Shown: positions 5,771 through 7,934 of the stretch, piece by piece
How positions within the stretch are numbered: position 1 is the first letter of the stretch
Layout of the letters: every line of letters starts with the position of its first letter
NCBI GenBank assembly: GCA_021781255.1
Contig: JAJXXG010000564.1
Coordinates: 1-7,934 of the forward strand
From: Acidobacteriota bacterium
Lineage (GTDB): Bacteria > Acidobacteriota > Terriglobia > Terriglobales > Acidobacteriaceae
Direction of reading: 5' to 3'
DNA: 7,934 nucleotides
Notes under the pieces: model-generated
Told to the model about the DNA's origin: nothing
The model's database searches: none
Seen by the model: the letters and a program-made list of their open reading frames with translations, nothing else
Translations under genes and position numbers: made by a program

Positions 5771-7264
5771 ATGAATTCGTCTTCCATTCCTGGCGCGGCT
5801 GCGCGCGCGCCTCACCGCATCTTGATCATGATTGCGGTGAGCAGCAGCATGCTCCTGGGATCGGTAGATGGCAGCATTGTGAACATCGCTTTGCCCACTT
5901 TAACTCGTGCTCTCCAGGCGCCATTTCATCTGGTCGAGTGGGCGGTACTGTCCTTTCTGCTCGGCGTTTCGACCCTGACGCTCAGCATGGGGCGGTTGGG
6001 AGATATTGTCGGCAAGAAGCGCGTATTCATTACCGGGGTCGTCATCTTTTTGTCCGCTTCTGCTTTGTGCGGCACGGCGCGCGGCATTTACTCACTCATC
6101 GTCTTCCGCTTCGTGCAATCGGTCGGCGCGGCGATGATGATGTCGCTCGCGATTGCGATTGTGGCCGAAACGTGGCCGCCAGAGAAGCGCGCCACGGCCA
6201 TGGGAATTGTGGGCGGAGTTTTGTCGCTGGGGGGAATGGCAGGCCCAGCCTTGGGCGGCTGGATTCTGCACCTCCTCAATTGGCGATGGATCTTCTTTGT
6301 CAATCTGCCGATAGGACTCGTCTCACTGGCCCTGGCCTGGACCTTTATTCCTCCTCTGCTCCCGGAACGCCGTGGACAAACCTTCGATTTCATAGGCGCC
6401 GCGCTAGCCGGCCTGAGCATGTTCGCGATTGTTCTTGCCATGACCCTCATTCAGACTCACGGGTTGCTCTCCGCGCCCGTGATTGGGTGGGCGATCGTGG
6501 CGCTGGGAACTTTTGCGGCCTTCATCTATACAGAGCAGCGAGTTTCCGACCCCATGCTCGACCTTTCGCTCTTTCGCAATCCCAGCTTCTGCACAAGCCT
6601 CGTGAGCGGTTTTAGCGTATTTGTCAGCGTGGCTGGAGTTCTGCTGCTCTTTCCGTTTTACCTGCAGCTTGTGGCTAAGCTGGAGCAGCAGCAGATCGGC
6701 ATGGTGATGGCAATTACTCCGGTCATGCTCGGCATATGGGGCCCTTTTTCGGGAATGCTTGCCGATCGGTTTGGAGCCCGTCTATTGACGATTCTCGGCC
6801 TCGCTTCAGTGGTCACAGGATACTTCACGCTCTCCTGGCTGGGCGTATCGAGTGGGCCGGCTGCATTTGTTTTGTTGCAGCTCCCGATGGCTTTGGGCAT
6901 GGCGAGCTTCACAAGTGCAAACAACGCAGCCATTATGACCGCGGTTCCGCGGGAACGCCTTGGTATCGCCAATGGAATGCTTACCATGACCCGCACCGTT
7001 GGCAGTCTGTCGGGCGTCGCTCTGCTGGGAACGTTCTTTTACTGCCGCCTGGAAACATATGTCGGCCATGCGGTGGAGGTAACGATAGCGCCGCCTGCGA
7101 GCCTTGTTCGAGCCCTTCACGATCAATTCCATCTCGCGGATGGAATCGTCGCGTTGGGATTGATAATCGTCCTGCGCCAGGCTGTGCGGGAATGGCGAGC
7201 GCGGCGGCTCGATTCCGATGCAATCGAACTCGAAGCCGCAAGCATGGCTGAGAGCGAGTTGTAA
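5771..7264 (+). CDS. DHA2-type MFS drug/efflux transporter (14-TM family)
   Basis: This 497-residue inner-membrane transporter has the length and motifs of the drug:H+ antiporter-2 family. Motif D1 is at 29-42 (LGSVDGSIVNIALP), with Asp34 in the position of the first-helix acidic residue. Motif A is GRLGDIVGKKRVF (74-86). A motif B-like FRFVQSVGAAMM lies at 112-123. The antiporter motif C is GGVLSLGGMAGPALGG (148-163), followed by the NWRWIFFVNLPIG signature (170-182) and a second motif A-like GMLADRFGARLL (328-339). The family exports drugs, detergents or metabolites in exchange for protons; this substrate is unknown. The C-terminus is a charged cytosolic tail (about 470-497), and the loop before the last helix looks short. 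The SD is weak (AAAGG, 5758-5762). No TetR- or MarR-like regulator is adjacent. The gene converges with the DUF2147 gene, with 23 bp between stops and no clear terminator hairpin. Confidence 0.93.
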   Translation: MNSSSIPGAAARAPHRILIMIAVSSSMLLGSVDGSIVNIALPTLTRALQAPFHLVEWAVLSFLLGVSTLTLSMGRLGDIVGKKRVFITGVVIFLSASALCGTARGIYSLIVFRFVQSVGAAMMMSLAIAIVAETWPPEKRATAMGIVGGVLSLGGMAGPALGGWILHLLNWRWIFFVNLPIGLVSLALAWTFIPPLLPERRGQTFDFIGAALAGLSMFAIVLAMTLIQTHGLLSAPVIGWAIVALGTFAAFIYTEQRVSDPMLDLSLFRNPSFCTSLVSGFSVFVSVAGVLLLFPFYLQLVAKLEQQQIGMVMAITPVMLGIWGPFSGMLADRFGARLLTILGLASVVTGYFTLSWLGVSSGPAAFVLLQLPMALGMASFTSANNAAIMTAVPRERLGIANGMLTMTRTVGSLSGVALLGTFFYCRLETYVGHAVEVTIAPPASLVRALHDQFHLADGIVALGLIIVLRQAVREWRARRLDSDAIELEAASMAESEL

Positions 7265-7287
7265 GAGCAACTGGCTTCGCGATATGC

Positions 7288-7767
7288 CTACTCTTCGCGA
7301 TACCAATACTGCGTGCGGCCGAAGAGCGAGACGCCGATGAAGCCGCGGACCTTCAGCTTTTTGCCGCCGTCCTGCAACTCCATAACGCACCGGTAGGTGC
7401 TGCCGTTGTCGGGGTCGAAGATATAGCCGCCGGACCACGTATCGCCGGTTGGTTTCATGTCCCACAGAATCTGCATGCCGAGGAGTTCCTTGTCTTTCAT
7501 ATCTCCGCTGCAATGGATGCACTTGTGGTTGGGGTTGTCGGGGTCCGGATTGAGGATCGTGTCGATGCGGCCGTAGAGTTTGCCGTCTTTGATCCAGAGA
7601 AACAACACCGACTTGGGCTTGCCGGATTTGTCGTCGATGGTTCTCCATCGGCCCGCGGGTGTGGGTGCGACCGCGGTTTGCGCGGCGGCATGAGAGAGAT
7701 GGGCCGGCGCCAGAAATGGCGAAAGACAGAGGCAGGCGCAGAGACAGGCTGCAAATCTTGACAGCAT
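7288..7767 (-). CDS. DUF2147 domain exported protein
   Basis: This 159-residue protein has an N-terminal signal peptide (about 1-29: Arg4, a hydrophobic stretch rich in Cys and Leu, then SHAAAQ as a signal peptidase I-type site). The mature part is a DUF2147 domain of typical length. It opens with GRWRTIDDKSGKPKS (39-53), then LYGRID, a C83-IH-C86 pair in the usual KCxxC position, LLGMQILW, TWSGGYIFDPDNGSTYRC, and the closing LKVRGFIGVSLFGRTQYW. DUF2147 proteins are small periplasmic or outer-surface beta-rich proteins of unknown function found across Proteobacteria, Bacteroidetes and Acidobacteria. The start is supported by GAGGAA at 7771-7776, read on the minus strand, a few bases before the ATG. 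Four cysteines within the signal peptide (8, 10, 12, 14) are unusual. None has a clean lipobox around it, so I do not call a lipoprotein. It is 81 bp downstream of the partial gene at the window edge. Confidence 0.93.
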   Translation of the reverse strand: MLSRFAACLCACLCLSPFLAPAHLSHAAAQTAVAPTPAGRWRTIDDKSGKPKSVLFLWIKDGKLYGRIDTILNPDPDNPNHKCIHCSGDMKDKELLGMQILWDMKPTGDTWSGGYIFDPDNGSTYRCVMELQDGGKKLKVRGFIGVSLFGRTQYWYREE

Positions 7768-7848
7768 AACTTCCTCGCTTTTGGATACTACTCTGAATTA
7801 AACACCTGAGGAATAGGCTTTGCCGTGACAAACTTCGGCCGGGCCGGC

Positions 7849-7934
7849 TTATGGGATGTAGAGATCCACATATTCGTTCACCGGCGTTCGTTCCAGGCGC
7901 TCACCGTCGAGCGATGCGGCTAGAATTCGCTCCT
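7849..7934 (-). CDS. Unidentified protein, C-terminal 28 residues (rest outside window)
   Basis: On the minus strand a frame enters from the right edge and ends with TAA at 7849-7851. It encodes 28 residues with a natural amphipathic composition (core ILAASLDGERLERTPVNEY, ending in VDLYIP). The other two minus frames both contain early stops here. It is too short to assign a family. Same strand and spacing suggest it may precede the DUF2147 gene in one transcription unit. Confidence 0.55.
   Translation of the reverse strand, partial: ERILAASLDGERLERTPVNEYVDLYIP

Noticed and set aside
7271..7300. Repeated TTCGCGATA near the convergent gene ends as a terminator
   Set aside because: The two copies are direct, not inverted, so they do not form a hairpin, and there is no T tract.
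6806..7831. Long minus-strand open frame of 341 codons across the DHA2 and DUF2147 genes
   Set aside because: It is Arg/His/Gln-rich, lacks any recognisable motif, and overlaps two clearly real genes in other frames; an antisense shadow in GC-rich DNA.

Overview
The window is about 8 kb of bacterial DNA with moderately high GC and tightly packed genes of ordinary metabolic and transport type. I saw no tRNA or rRNA gene, insertion sequence or CRISPR array. The gene mix fits a soil-type Gram-negative such as an Acidobacteriota: short-chain dehydrogenases, a UGSC-type selenoprotein, MFS transporters and a DUF2147 exported protein. That placement is an inference from gene content only.

Region 1 (1-3414, plus strand) is a three-gene block: the 3' part of a short-chain dehydrogenase/reductase (SDR), a long gene at 613-2406 interrupted by one in-frame TGA at 988-990, and a second complete SDR related to the first. 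The interrupted gene is the main result. The TGA sits at the first position of a U-x-x-C motif, inside the GVG(D/G)-U-x-x-C-S context of the UGSC (seleno)protein family. A near-perfect stem-loop begins 4 nt after it and presents a GU-containing apical loop at the distance expected of a bacterial SECIS element. I therefore read the gene as one 597-residue selenoprotein with Sec126, a UGSC-like N-terminal domain and a long conserved C-terminal domain. A standard gene caller would split it into a 125-residue truncated protein and a 447-residue orphan. Its motif is U-E-G-C instead of the family's namesake U-G-S-C. Its position between two paralogous SDRs suggests a redox pathway acting on an unknown small molecule.

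Region 2 (3512-5641) holds a divergent pair: a minus-strand flavin-split-barrel protein of the YhbP/PNPOx-like type and a plus-strand MFS transporter of the UMF1 (Atg22-like) group. Several short inverted repeats lie between them.

Region 3 (5771-7934) holds a 14-TM-type DHA2 MFS exporter on the plus strand. Converging on it are a secreted DUF2147 protein and, at the window edge, the last 27 codons of an unidentified gene, both on the minus strand. Nothing in the sequence ties regions 2 and 3 functionally to the selenoprotein block.
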